64,000 nucleotides of DNA from VRUE01 sp963703235 (GCA_963703235.1 OY969802.1:372001-436000), one strand, 5' to 3'. Counted from the first letter of the stretch, positions 18,881 through 27,501 are shown. Translations and numbers: made by a program. The notes: generated by a model from the letters alone, not told the origin.

Positions 18881-20440
18881 ATGGGCGACTTCGTCAGCGA
18901 CAACATCCAGTACATCGTCGCGGGGCTCATCGTGGCGATCCTGCTGCTCCTGCTGGTGATCAGCGTCGCCCAGCGCCGCAGCAAGGAGAAGGCGAAGAAG
19001 CAGGGAGCCGCGCCGCCGCCTCCTCCTCCCAGCGCTACCCAGAAGCAGCCAGCCGCGAGTCAGAAGCCGTCCGCCGCGCCGCCTCCGCCGCCCGGGGGCC
19101 GGCCGCTGAACGCGAAGGAGAAGCGCAAGCAGTCGCGCGAACAGCAGCGCGCGGCTCGCATGGAACATCGCAAACGGCGCCAGGAAGAGACGAAGCGACG
19201 GCGCGAAGAGCGGGTCAAGAAACGAGCCGAACGGCGCCACAAGCCGCCCTCCGGTCGCGGTTCCGGACGGCGGGCGAAGCGCGAAGCGGCCAAGGCGGAG
19301 CGCGAACTCGCCGCTGCCCGCGCCGCGCAGGAGCGAGCGCTGCTGGATCAGCAGGGTGCGCAGGCCGCCGCCGCCTCGGTTGCCCCACAGGCTCCGCAGT
19401 CGCAGCCGACGCAGGCTTTCCAGCCACCGCAGCCTGCCCAACCACAAGCCGTGCCACCACCACCGGTCCCACCGGTTCCGCCCGCCGCGCCGTTGACGCA
19501 ACAGCAGCCGCCGGCGCAACCGGTTCCCCCGGCCCCGCCGCCGGCAGCCGTCCCGCCTCCCGCCGGATACGACCCGGCAACCGCGGAACAGAGGGTCCAC
19601 GACAAGGTGACGGAAATCCAGCGCGAGGAGGAGCGGATTCGGGCCGAGGCCGAGCGCCGGATCGAAGAGGCCGAGCGGATGCAACGCGAGGCCCAGGAAC
19701 GGCAGGCGGCGGCCGAGCCCGGACAGGCGACGCAGGGCATGGAGGCAGTGCCGTCGCCGCAGGTCGCGCTGCCGCCTCAGACGCAGGCGCCCAACCTGCA
19801 AACCGCCGAACAGCAACTGCAGCAGGGGCGCGAGGCACAGGAGCGCTCGCTTGTGGAAGCGCAGGAACGTTTGAGCCAGATCGAGGCGCGGACGAAGGCT
19901 GCGGAACAGCGCGCCGCCGAGGCGCAGCGCTTGGCGCAGCTGAAAGCGGAGGAGGCCGAGCGCGAGCAGCGGCTGCGCGAGATCCAGGCGAGCGTCGCGC
20001 AGGCCGAGGAACGAGCCCGCGAAGCCGAGCGCCGCGCCGAGGAAGCCGAGCAGGCCGTGCTCGGCGCCGTCCAGCCCGCAGCCGCGCCGCAGCCGACTCC
20101 ACCCGCCCCGACGCCTCCGCCTCCGACGCCGGCTCCGCAGCCCCCGCCTCCGACCCCGCAGCCCCCGCCTCCGACCCCGGAGCCGCAGCCTCCGACCCCG
20201 GAGCCACCGGCGCCGTCTCCCCAGCCTCCACCGCCGGCCGCACAGGGGAGCGAGACGATCGCGCTAAACGAGGTCAGCTTCGAGCAGCTCCGCGGTCACG
20301 GCCTCTCCGTCACCCAGGCGACCCGCCTGCTCGCCCATCGCGAGCGCGTGGGGCGGTTCCAGTCGGTCGACGAGCTGGACGAGATTCCCGGCTTGCCGCG
20401 GGAGTTTGCTGAAGATTTGAAGCGGCGTTCGAGCGTTTAG
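18881..20440 (+). CDS. Membrane-anchored coiled-coil protein with C-terminal helix-hairpin-helix
   Basis: The 519-residue product has one N-terminal membrane segment (about residues 10-30, VAGLIVAILLLLLVISVA). Basic and proline/glutamine-rich linkers follow, then alanine/glutamate/arginine coiled coils (about 240-280 and 310-385) and a second proline-rich linker of PPTPQPPP-type repeats. The C-terminal 60 residues (ALNEVSFEQLRGHGLSVTQ, GRFQSVDELDEIPGLP) resemble the HhH pair of ComEA, which binds DNA. Topology suggests a DNA-binding tip held away from the membrane by long linkers. I know no named family with this architecture. Its stop is one foot of copy C of the family 1 palindrome. Confidence 0.75.
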   Translation: MGDFVSDNIQYIVAGLIVAILLLLLVISVAQRRSKEKAKKQGAAPPPPPPSATQKQPAASQKPSAAPPPPPGGRPLNAKEKRKQSREQQRAARMEHRKRRQEETKRRREERVKKRAERRHKPPSGRGSGRRAKREAAKAERELAAARAAQERALLDQQGAQAAAASVAPQAPQSQPTQAFQPPQPAQPQAVPPPPVPPVPPAAPLTQQQPPAQPVPPAPPPAAVPPPAGYDPATAEQRVHDKVTEIQREEERIRAEAERRIEEAERMQREAQERQAAAEPGQATQGMEAVPSPQVALPPQTQAPNLQTAEQQLQQGREAQERSLVEAQERLSQIEARTKAAEQRAAEAQRLAQLKAEEAEREQRLREIQASVAQAEERAREAERRAEEAEQAVLGAVQPAAAPQPTPPAPTPPPPTPAPQPPPPTPQPPPPTPEPQPPTPEPPAPSPQPPPPAAQGSETIALNEVSFEQLRGHGLSVTQATRLLAHRERVGRFQSVDELDEIPGLPREFAEDLKRRSSV

Positions 20441-20554
20441 AGGTCACCCCGGCAGGGGTTCCACTTAACTTTTTTTGAAGACAGGTTGTGGCCGTCCGAG
20501 GATGTTGGCTCAAAAAAAGTACAAGACGTTCCACCCCTGCCAGGGTGACCTCTA
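20438..20554. repeat. Nested palindromic element, family 1 copy C (between convergent genes)
   Basis: The arms 20438-20458 and 20534-20554 pair over 21 bp with one mismatch. The left end is the TAG stop of the HhH protein; the right end, CTA, is the stop of the converging flavoprotein gene on the other strand. The inner stem is ACTTTTTTTGA against TCAAAAAAAGT, where copies A and B have CCG/CGG, a compensating change. Shoulders and tip match copy A closely. Confidence 0.87.
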
Positions 20555-21928
20555 TAGCCCGTACGTCTCCAAAAGCTTGAGCCAGATCTCGCTGCGGGTC
20601 GGGTAAGCAGGGACTGCGTGGCGGAGGCGGGGGAGCGGGATCTCGGCGATGATCGCGATCGTGGCTGCGTGTAGGAAGTCGGCGGTCTCGAAGCCGGTGA
20701 ACGTCGCGCCCACGATGACATTTCGATTCTTGTCGACGACTAGGCGTGAGGTGCCGCCAGTTTCGCGGCCGTAGAAGCTGGCTCCGGCGGTGGCGTCGGT
20801 TGCGACGTCGACCGCGTGCGCCTCGATGCCCGCTTCCTCGGCCTGCGTCAGGGTCTTGCCTACGGCAGCTACCTGGGGGTCGGTGAAGGTGACGCGTGGC
20901 GCGCCGAGGCCTTCGGCGACTGCCTCGACCTCGCGGCCGAGGACGTTCTCGGCGGCGACCCAGGCCTGGTACTTGCCCATGTGCGTGAAGAGCGCCCGGC
21001 CGTTGACGTCGCCGACCGCGTAGAGCCAGTCGCGCCCGCCGACCCGCATCCGGTCGTCGGTCTCGAGGAAGCCGCGCTCGCCGGGCTCGACCGCCGCCGA
21101 CTCGAGGCCGATCCCGGCAGTGCGGGGCACCCGCCCGACGGCGACCAGGATCTCGGCCGCCTCGACTTCGCTGCCATCGCCGAGCTCCGCGACGACCCCT
21201 GCATCGTCGCCGCTGACCTTCCCCGGCCGGACGCCGGTGCGTACGTCGACGCCGTAGGACTCGCGCAGCGACGTGGCCACCTGCTCGCCGGCCAACGGCT
21301 CCTCGCGCGGCAAGAGCCGCTCTTCGCCCTCGACCAGGGTCACGCGGGTGCCGAGGGTCGACCAGGCCTGGGCCAGCTCGGCGCCGACCGGCCCGCCGCC
21401 GAGGACGAGCATGCTCGCCGGGACCCGCTTGGCGGTGGTCGCATCGCGGTTGTTCCAGCTGCGGACGGAGTCGAGACCGTCGATCGGCGGCATCGCGGCG
21501 CCGCTGCCGGTGGCAACGACGACCGCCCGACGTGCGGTCAGGACCGCGTCGCCGACGACGACGCGCCGCTCGCCGTCGAGGCGCCCCTCGCCACGAAAGA
21601 GCTCGATGCCGCGCTCTTCGAGCCAGGGGAGTTGGCTCGAGTCGTCGAGGTCGTGGATCACCTCGTCGCGCCGCTCCAGCGCCCGCCGGGGGTCGAGCTC
21701 GCCGCCGATCGCCTCGGCGACGCCGGGCACGCGCCGTGCCTCGGCCAGCAGCTCTCCCGGGCGCAGCAACGCCTTCGAGGGCATGCAGGCGTAGTAGGAG
21801 CACTCGCCGCCGACCAGGTGCTGCTCGACGATCGCCACCTCGAGCCCGCCGTCGGCCAGCCGTCCGGCGCAGACCTCGCCCGGAGCGCCGGCGCCGATCA
21901 CGATCGCGTCGAATTCGCGCTCGGGCAT
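20552..21928 (-). CDS. FAD-dependent disulfide oxidoreductase, LPD/mercuric reductase-like
   Basis: The 458-residue protein has an FAD-binding GAGAPGE motif, the redox-active CSYYAC pair followed by MPSKALLRP, an NAD(P) motif LGGGPVGAELA and the second FAD motif LYAVGDVNG. In lipoamide dehydrogenases the dimerisation domain ends with the catalytic HPTxSE; here it reads YPTRSE, so the proton-relay histidine is absent. That argues against a true E3 subunit and for a relative of the actinobacterial LpdA-like quinone or unknown-substrate reductases. No 2-oxo-acid dehydrogenase genes are near. The start ATG is 34 bases from the tmRNA gene, divergently. Confidence 0.85.
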   Translation of the reverse strand: MPEREFDAIVIGAGAPGEVCAGRLADGGLEVAIVEQHLVGGECSYYACMPSKALLRPGELLAEARRVPGVAEAIGGELDPRRALERRDEVIHDLDDSSQLPWLEERGIELFRGEGRLDGERRVVVGDAVLTARRAVVVATGSGAAMPPIDGLDSVRSWNNRDATTAKRVPASMLVLGGGPVGAELAQAWSTLGTRVTLVEGEERLLPREEPLAGEQVATSLRESYGVDVRTGVRPGKVSGDDAGVVAELGDGSEVEAAEILVAVGRVPRTAGIGLESAAVEPGERGFLETDDRMRVGGRDWLYAVGDVNGRALFTHMGKYQAWVAAENVLGREVEAVAEGLGAPRVTFTDPQVAAVGKTLTQAEEAGIEAHAVDVATDATAGASFYGRETGGTSRLVVDKNRNVIVGATFTGFETADFLHAATIAIIAEIPLPRLRHAVPAYPTRSEIWLKLLETYGL

Positions 21929-21939
21929 CCCGCACACCG

Positions 21940-21945
21940 TACAAT
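21940..21945 (+). promoter_or_regulatory. Possible -10 element for ssrA
   Basis: TACAAT lies 16 bases before the mature 5' end of tmRNA, which would leave a short leader for RNase P removal. No convincing -35 was seen. Confidence 0.35.
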
Positions 21946-21961
21946 CGGAGGCACATAGCAC

Positions 21962-22320
21962 GGGGGCGACAGGCTTCGACGTGGTCGATCCGTGCGAAAG
22001 GTTGCAGGTCGAGGTGGCCGGAGGCCTCGTAAAACACCGGCACCAACCAATACGTGCGGACCATGAGTTCGCCCTCGCTGCTTAGTCAATAGCTAAGTGA
22101 GTGAGAGTCGGCCCTCTCCCGCCCGCGGAGGGGGGCACCGGCTTCAACAGCGGGCTTACCCGAGCGGATCGCCCCGTCCGCCAGGGGAAATCTAAGAGGG
22201 CTTTATCTCCCGCAGTGCCCGCCGGCGCGGACCCCGGGAGACGAGAATCAAGCGCCGGCTAAACCTGTAGAGACCTTCGCGCTACGGCCTCGGACGCCGG
22301 TTCGATTCCGGCCGCCTCCA
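21962..22320 (+). ncRNA. ssrA: Transfer-messenger RNA (tmRNA)
   Basis: The 359-base RNA starts GGGGGCGACAGGCTTCGAC and ends with a T-arm GGTTCGATTCC and acceptor strand CGCCTCC plus A. GGGGGCG (21962-21968) pairs with CGCCTCC (22313-22319) with one G-U, as in known tmRNAs. A tag frame follows AATACGT at 22056. The CCA end is not encoded. tmRNA rescues stalled ribosomes, tags the nascent chain for proteolysis and works with SmpB, encoded 3 kb upstream. One-piece tmRNA of this length is normal for actinobacteria. Neither end nor tag could arise by chance together, so the call is firm. Confidence 0.96.
22056..22085 (+). other. ssrA: tmRNA tag-peptide reading frame
   Basis: From resume codon GCG the frame reads ADHEFALAA and stops at TAG 22083-22085. 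ALAA is the usual C-terminal degron for ClpXP. At nine encoded residues the tag is short; Mycobacterium and Streptomyces tags are longer. The resume site is inferred from the conserved spacing after AATA. Confidence 0.85.
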
Positions 22321-22323
22321 TTC

Positions 22324-22735
22324 TCAGCGCAAATCTCGTTCCCAGTAGGCGCGATCACTCAAATGGGCGAACAAGACCACCCCGCCGACGAGGACAAAGG
22401 CCAGGACCCACGCTGGGGCGCCCAGGAAAATCGCAAGCAGGAAGATCGCCGTGGTCGCCTTGCCCCAGTGGCCGGCGTTCGGAGCGCGGACAAAAGAGTT
22501 CATCATGTCGAGGCCATGATAACCAGCGCCGCGATCGACGGCACCCAAGAGAACCTGAATCCGTCGGCATGCCTTCGTTGATGCGATGGGCCATGGCGGT
22601 CGGGGCTTGTCGTTCCGCAAGCGCCCTCTCCGCGTACAAACCGCTCACACATGCCATCCCGCCACCGAGCACTGAGAAGCCGGCGATCGCCGCTTCGAGA
22701 AGCTCGCGGATGGCCAAGGCATCGATCGAGGTCAC
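22324..22735 (-). pseudogene. Decayed small membrane protein gene next to ssrA
   Basis: Read on the minus strand, protein-like sequence continues through three frames. A GTG start at 22735 gives TSIDALAIRELLEAAIAGFS and a possible helix. Around 22560-22510 the sensible frame changes (FSWVPSIAALVIMAS), and from 22506 a third frame gives MMNSFVRAPNAGHWGK followed by a strongly hydrophobic region and stop at 22324. Together they look like a three-segment membrane protein broken by two frameshifts. The last piece alone could still be a 61-residue protein. The family is unknown. The 3' flank of ssrA is a frequent integration site, but no integrase is visible. Confidence 0.45.
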
Positions 22736-22791
22736 GCCGCCACGGTAGGCGTTGCGCTTACACGCGTGGCGCGCCAAATGCAAAAAGTCGG

Positions 22792-23298
22792 CTACGACTT
22801 CGTCGCGATCTGCGCCGACAGCTCCGGCGGGCTGCTGAGGGTCTGGAAGACGACGCAGTAGCGCTCGGTCAGCTTCAGCAGGGTGGCCAGCTCCTCCTCG
22901 CTGGCCTCGGTCTCGAGGCCGAACTCGAGGCGGATCGTGCGGAAGCCGACGGGAGCGTCGCGGTCGACGGCGAGGGTGCCGCGGAAGTCGAGCTCGCCCT
23001 CGGCGCGGACGCTGCCCTCGACGGCGATCCCGAGTGAGGTGGCGACTGCGCGCAGGGTCACCCCGGCACAGGCGACCAGCGCCTCCAGCAGCATGTCGCC
23101 CGAGCAGAGCTGGGTGCCGTCGCCGCCGGAGGCCGGGTGCAGCCCCGCCTCCGCCAGGGCGCGGCCCGTCTCGAGCGAGCAGGAGACGCCCTCGCCGAGG
23201 GTCCCGCTCGCGCGCAGCGTGACGACGGCCGCCTCCGGCTCGCGCTCGTAGCGCTCCTTCAGCGGCGCCTGAATCGCCTGCAGCTGCTCGCGTTGCAT
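22792..23298 (-). CDS. OsmC/Ohr family thiol peroxidase
   Basis: The 168-residue protein has the OsmC fold with its two reactive cysteines, in LVACAGVTLRAVA (near residue 78) and ERYCVVFQTL (near residue 147), as in hydroperoxide-reducing OsmC proteins. The segment GGDGTQLCSGDMLLEAL before the first cysteine fits the YhfA-like branch. Such proteins reduce organic peroxides with dithiol donors. The ATG overlaps nothing and faces the ABC-F gene divergently across 30 bases. Confidence 0.88.
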   Translation of the reverse strand: MQREQLQAIQAPLKERYEREPEAAVVTLRASGTLGEGVSCSLETGRALAEAGLHPASGGDGTQLCSGDMLLEALVACAGVTLRAVATSLGIAVEGSVRAEGELDFRGTLAVDRDAPVGFRTIRLEFGLETEASEEELATLLKLTERYCVVFQTLSSPPELSAQIATKS

Positions 23299-23328
23299 CG
23301 ACCCTCAGGGTAGGCCAGGAAGGTCACA

Positions 23329-25248
23329 ATGGCAGCGATGGCGATCGCGACCGCGAAGACCCTCGATGTCCACATGGGCGGCGAGCTGCTCTTTGCCGAC
23401 GTCTCCTTCAAGCTCGAGCTGGGCGAACGGATGACGCTCTCCGGCCGCAATGGTGTCGGCAAGTCGACGCTGCTGCGCGTCCTTGCCGGCGAGCTGGCGC
23501 CCGACTCGGGCAGCGTCGTCCTCCAGAAAGGCGCCCGGGTCGCCCTGCACGACCAGCGACCGCCGCGGGGGACAAGGGTCTCGCTCGGGGAGTACGTCTT
23601 CTCCGGCCGCACCGACATGCTCGAGACCGAAGCCGAGCTGGGGCGGCTGGAGGCGGCGATGGCGGGCAATCCCGGCGAGGAGACGCTGCGCGCCTACGCC
23701 GCCGCCCAGCAGCGCTTCGACCACGGTGGCGGCTACCGCTGGCGCGACGCCGTCCTCGCCGTCCTGCGCGGCCTCGGCTTCGACGGCTCCGAGGCGGAGC
23801 GGTCGCTCTCCACCTTCTCCGGCGGCGAGCTGACCCGCGCCTCGCTGGCGCGGGCGCTGGCCAGCCGCCCCGATCTGCTGCTGCTCGACGAGCCGACCAA
23901 CCATCTCGACATTCCGGCGCTGGAGTGGCTGGAGGCTTACCTGTGCGACCTGGATGCAGCCGTCGTCCTGGTCGCCCACGACCGCTGGTTTCTGGAGGCG
24001 GTCGGCACCTCGGTGCTGGAGCTGGAGGCACAGCGGGCGCGCTTCTTCGCCGGGCCCTGGCACGCCTGGCGCAAGGAGCAGGCGGTGCGCGAGATCGCCC
24101 GCGGCAAGGCGATCGAGCGCCAGCAGGCCGAGATCGCGCGGATGGAGCGCTTCGTCGAGCGCTTCCGCTACAAGGCGACCAAGGCGAGGCAGGCGCAGGA
24201 GCGGCTGAAGCGGATCGAGAAGCTGCAGCGCGACGGGGCCGAGCCGGAGCGCCGCGACGAACGCACCCTTCGCTTCTCCTTCCCGCAGCCCGAGCGGCCG
24301 GGCCGTGTGGTGATGACGATGCGCAAGGCGACGATCGCCGTCCCGGGGCGCACCCTGCTGCAGGGCGCCGACCTCGAAGTCGAGCGCGGCGAACACGTGG
24401 TCTTGGTCGGTCCCAACGGAGCCGGCAAGACGACCCTGATCGAGACTCTGGCGGAGCTGCGCGAGCCGGCTGCCGGCTCGGTGCGGACCGGACACAACGT
24501 CAAGATCGGCTACCTCTCACAGCACGCCGACACCGCCGCCGGCGAGGGCACGGTGTTGGCGGCTGCGCAGCGTCAGACCGGCCTCAGCAGCCGCAAGGCG
24601 CGCGACCTGCTCGGCGGCTTCCTCTTCTCCGGCGCCGAGGTCGAGAAGCAGCTGAGCGACATCTCGGGTGGCGAGCAGCGGCGTCTCTCGCTGGCGATCC
24701 TGGTCGCCTCCGGAGCCAACGTGCTGATCCTCGACGAGCCGACGAACCACCTCGACGTCGAGAGCCGCGAGGCGCTCGAGGACGCGCTCTCGGAGTACGA
24801 GGGGGCGGTGATCCTCATCTCCCACGACCGTGCCCTGCTGGAGGCGGTGGGGACACGCACGCTTTCCTGCGAGGGCGGCGAGCTGCGCAGCCACCCGAGC
24901 GGCTGGGCCGCCTATCAGCGGCAGCGCGACGAAGAGGAGGCGGCCGCCGCCACGGCCGCGCAGGCCGCCAGGGAGCCTCGGCCCGACGCCCGCAGAGGCA
25001 CAAAGGCGGCACAGCGTGCGGCCCGCAAGGCGAGTCGGCTCGCCGAGCAGATCGAGCAAGCGGAGGCGGAGCTGCGCGCGATCGAGGAGGAGCTGGCGGA
25101 TCCGGCCGCCTGGTCGAGCCCCGGGCGGGCAGAGCGAGCGGGCGAGCGGCACGCCGCCGCCAAGCGAGCGGTCGCCGAGCTCTACGCGCGTTGGGAGGAG
25201 GCCGAGGGCGAGGTCGAGGGCTCTAGCGCAGCGGCCGATCGAGGCTGA
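23329..25248 (+). CDS. ABC-F family ATPase
   Basis: The 639-residue soluble protein has two ABC cassettes and no membrane segments. The first has Walker A SGRNGVGKST, signature FSGGELTRASLARAL and DEPTNHLD; the second has GPNGAGKTT, ISGGEQRRLSLAIL and another DEPTNHLD. Between them is the basic linker (RFRYKATKARQAQERLKR) typical of ABC-F factors. A C-terminal coiled coil (about residues 545-630) follows. ABC-F proteins bind the ribosomal E site and relieve stalling or antibiotic block; which subgroup this is cannot be told by eye. GGAAGG precedes the ATG. The 3' end overlaps the P450 gene tail to tail. Confidence 0.92.
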   Translation: MAAMAIATAKTLDVHMGGELLFADVSFKLELGERMTLSGRNGVGKSTLLRVLAGELAPDSGSVVLQKGARVALHDQRPPRGTRVSLGEYVFSGRTDMLETEAELGRLEAAMAGNPGEETLRAYAAAQQRFDHGGGYRWRDAVLAVLRGLGFDGSEAERSLSTFSGGELTRASLARALASRPDLLLLDEPTNHLDIPALEWLEAYLCDLDAAVVLVAHDRWFLEAVGTSVLELEAQRARFFAGPWHAWRKEQAVREIARGKAIERQQAEIARMERFVERFRYKATKARQAQERLKRIEKLQRDGAEPERRDERTLRFSFPQPERPGRVVMTMRKATIAVPGRTLLQGADLEVERGEHVVLVGPNGAGKTTLIETLAELREPAAGSVRTGHNVKIGYLSQHADTAAGEGTVLAAAQRQTGLSSRKARDLLGGFLFSGAEVEKQLSDISGGEQRRLSLAILVASGANVLILDEPTNHLDVESREALEDALSEYEGAVILISHDRALLEAVGTRTLSCEGGELRSHPSGWAAYQRQRDEEEAAAATAAQAAREPRPDARRGTKAAQRAARKASRLAEQIEQAEAELRAIEEELADPAAWSSPGRAERAGERHAAAKRAVAELYARWEEAEGEVEGSSAAADRG

Positions 25249-26572
25249 CCCGGGTCCCCCGCCCGGGGGCGAGGGTGATGTTGCGGACCTTGACCCGCTC
25301 CGGCTTCGAGTCGGGGGCGCGGAGCTCGGCCCGCTCGAGGATCGTGCGGAGGACGATCCGCATCTCGTATTCGGCGAAGGCGGCGCCGATGCAGCGGCGG
25401 ACGCCGCCGCCGAACGGGATCCAGGCATAGGTGTCGGCCTTGCCGTCGATGAAGCGCTCGGGACGGAACTCGTCCGGCTCGGGGAAGAGGTCCTCGCGGT
25501 AGTGCAGGGCGGCGATCGCCGGCATCAGGAAGGTGCCGGCCGGCAGCTCGTAGCCGGCGATCCGCAGGGGGGCGGTCAGCTTGCGCGCCACGTCGACGAT
25601 CACGGGGCGCGCGCGCAGCGTCTCTTTCACCGTCGCGTCGAGGTACTCGTTCTCGCCGGCGGCGAGCGACTCGCGCAGCCTGGCCAGCGCCCGCGGCGTC
25701 CGCAGCAGCCGCTCCATCGCCCAGGCGAGCCCGGTCGCGGTCGTCTCGTGGCCGGCGCCGAGAACGGTGACCAGCTCGTCGCGCAGCTCCTCGTCGCTCA
25801 TCGGGGCGCCGTCGTCGTAGCGGGCGCCGAGCAGCAACGAGAGGACGTCGTCGTGACCCTCCTCGCCGGCCGCGGCCTCGGCCCGGCGCAGGGCGATCTC
25901 CTCGTAGATGAACTCGTCGAGCGCCTCGCGCGCCCGCACAAAGCGCGTCCAGGGGCTCCAGCGGCCGAGGTTGCGGCGCAGCGGCGGGAAGGAGGTGATC
26001 AGGTTGACCCGTCGGCTGAAGGTGTCGATCAGCCCCTCGAAGCGGTTCAGCCGCGCCTCGTCATGGACCCCGAAGACGGCACGCATGATCACCGCCAGGG
26101 TGATCCTCTGGGTGTGGGGACGCAGGGCGAATGGCTCGCCGACCGGCCAGCTCTCCATCTCGCGCAGGGTGACCTCGCGGATCAGGTCCCCGTAGCGCTC
26201 GATGCTCTCGCCGTGGAAGGGCGGCAGCAGCAGCTTGCGCTGGCGCATGTGCGGCGCCTCGTCGAGCGTCAGCACCGAGTTCGGTCCCAGCGCCGGCTCC
26301 AGCACGGAGGCGTTGGCCTCGCCGGCGTGGAGCTGCTGCGGGGATCCGGTGAAGACCTCTTTGACCAGGGCGGGGCTGGCGACGTAGACGGCCCGCCCGA
26401 AGTAGGGGAAGCGGACGGTGAAGACGTCGCCGTAGCGTCGCTGCTGGTCGATCAGCCAGCGAAGCGGCTCGCGGGCGTAGCGCAGCATCTGGACCACCGC
26501 CGGCGCCTTGGAACCGGGCGGGAGGGAGGAAGCGGCCATCCCGGCCGAGCGTGAGAGCGTCGCCTGCTCCAT
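25223..26572 (-). CDS. Cytochrome P450
   Basis: The 449-residue enzyme has the I-helix oxygen-activation motif GAGHETTA, the ExxR motif in VKETLRARP and the heme-ligand loop FGGGVRRCIGAAFA with the thiolate Cys near residue 390. No membrane anchor is present, as usual for soluble bacterial P450s. The ETLR and FGGGVRRCIG pattern resembles the CYP110/CYP1xx group oxidising fatty acids or terpenes, but the substrate is unknown. No ferredoxin or reductase gene is close. Three in-frame ATGs (26611, 26572, 26539) are possible; none has a good Shine-Dalgarno. Confidence 0.9.
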   Translation of the reverse strand: MEQATLSRSAGMAASSLPPGSKAPAVVQMLRYAREPLRWLIDQQRRYGDVFTVRFPYFGRAVYVASPALVKEVFTGSPQQLHAGEANASVLEPALGPNSVLTLDEAPHMRQRKLLLPPFHGESIERYGDLIREVTLREMESWPVGEPFALRPHTQRITLAVIMRAVFGVHDEARLNRFEGLIDTFSRRVNLITSFPPLRRNLGRWSPWTRFVRAREALDEFIYEEIALRRAEAAAGEEGHDDVLSLLLGARYDDGAPMSDEELRDELVTVLGAGHETTATGLAWAMERLLRTPRALARLRESLAAGENEYLDATVKETLRARPVIVDVARKLTAPLRIAGYELPAGTFLMPAIAALHYREDLFPEPDEFRPERFIDGKADTYAWIPFGGGVRRCIGAAFAEYEMRIVLRTILERAELRAPDSKPERVKVRNITLAPGRGTRVSLDRPLR

Positions 26573-26619
26573 CGCCGTCCAGGTTACGTGATCGGCTGGC
26601 TGGACAGCCAATAGCGCTA

Positions 26620-27501
26620 TTAGAAGACGATGGTGCGATCGCCGTCGAGGAGGACGCGGTCGTCGAGGTGGGCCTGGACGGCGCGGGCGAGGACGAGGCG
26701 CTCGATGTCGCGCCCGATCCGGACCAGGTCGCCGATCTCGTCGCGGTGGCTGACCCGGGTCACGTCCTGGTCGATGATCGGCCCCGCGTCGAGCTCCTCG
26801 GTGACGTAGTGGGCGGTGGCGCCGATCAGCTTGACGCCGCGCTCGTGGGCGCGGGCGTAGGGGTCGGCGCCGACGAAGGCGGGCAGGAAGCTGTGGTGGA
26901 TGTTGATCGCGGGGGCGCCGAGGTCGCGCAGAAAGCCGGCCGAGAGGATCTGCATGTAGCGGGCGAGGACGAGCAGGTCGATCTCGCCGCCGAGCAGCTC
27001 CAGGATCCGTCGCTCGGCCGCCTCCCTGCCGTTGTCCTCGATCGGCACATGGTGGTAGGGCAGCCCGAGCGAGGCGACCTGGTCGGCGTGGTCGGGGTGA
27101 TTGGAGACGACCGCGACCAACTCGATGCCCAGCTCGCCGCTGCGCCAGCGCCAGAGCAGGTCGGAGAGGCAGTGGTCTTCGCGCGAGACCATCACCGCGA
27201 CCCGCTTGCGCTCGCTCGACTCGGCGAAGCGGTGCTCCATCCGCAGCGGCCGGGCGATCTCATGCTCGAAGCGGCGGTAGAGCGCCTCCCGCTCGTCCTC
27301 GGGGGCGGGGTCGAAGGCCATCCGCATGAAGAAGCGGCCCTCGTCGCTGGAGTGCTGGTCGGCGTCGACGATGTTGCGGCCGGCGTCGGCGAGGAAGCCG
27401 CTGACGGCGGCGATCAGCCCGGGCTGATCGGGGCAGGCCAGGAGCAGGCGCGACGTATGCGAGTGGCCGGCGATGAGGGGATCATATGGAGCACCGCGCA
27501 A
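26620..27501 (-). CDS. purU: Formyltetrahydrofolate deformylase
   Basis: The 293-residue enzyme hydrolyses 10-formyl-THF to formate and THF. The N-terminal ACT domain (LLLACPDQPGLIAAVSGFLAD) and the C-terminal hydrolase/formyltransferase domain (LGLPYHHVPI, LVLARYMQILS, INIHHSFLPAF, GATAHYVTEELDAGPIIDQ) are complete, including the catalytic Asn-His-Asp set. No ATG lies in frame near the domain start. TTG 27501, with GGAAG upstream, gives the normal length, while the frame itself stays open much farther upstream. It is the first of two minus-strand genes together with the P450. Confidence 0.92.
   Translation of the reverse strand: MRGAPYDPLIAGHSHTSRLLLACPDQPGLIAAVSGFLADAGRNIVDADQHSSDEGRFFMRMAFDPAPEDEREALYRRFEHEIARPLRMEHRFAESSERKRVAVMVSREDHCLSDLLWRWRSGELGIELVAVVSNHPDHADQVASLGLPYHHVPIEDNGREAAERRILELLGGEIDLLVLARYMQILSAGFLRDLGAPAINIHHSFLPAFVGADPYARAHERGVKLIGATAHYVTEELDAGPIIDQDVTRVSHRDEIGDLVRIGRDIERLVLARAVQAHLDDRVLLDGDRTIVF

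Noticed and set aside
19400..20240. Tandem repeat or CRISPR-like array
   Set aside because: The repeated CCGCAGCCCCCG-type units are in-frame proline-rich coding sequence of the HhH membrane protein.
22300..22320. Active integrative element at ssrA
   Set aside because: No integrase, no second copy of the tmRNA 3' end and no other mobile gene was seen in the window.
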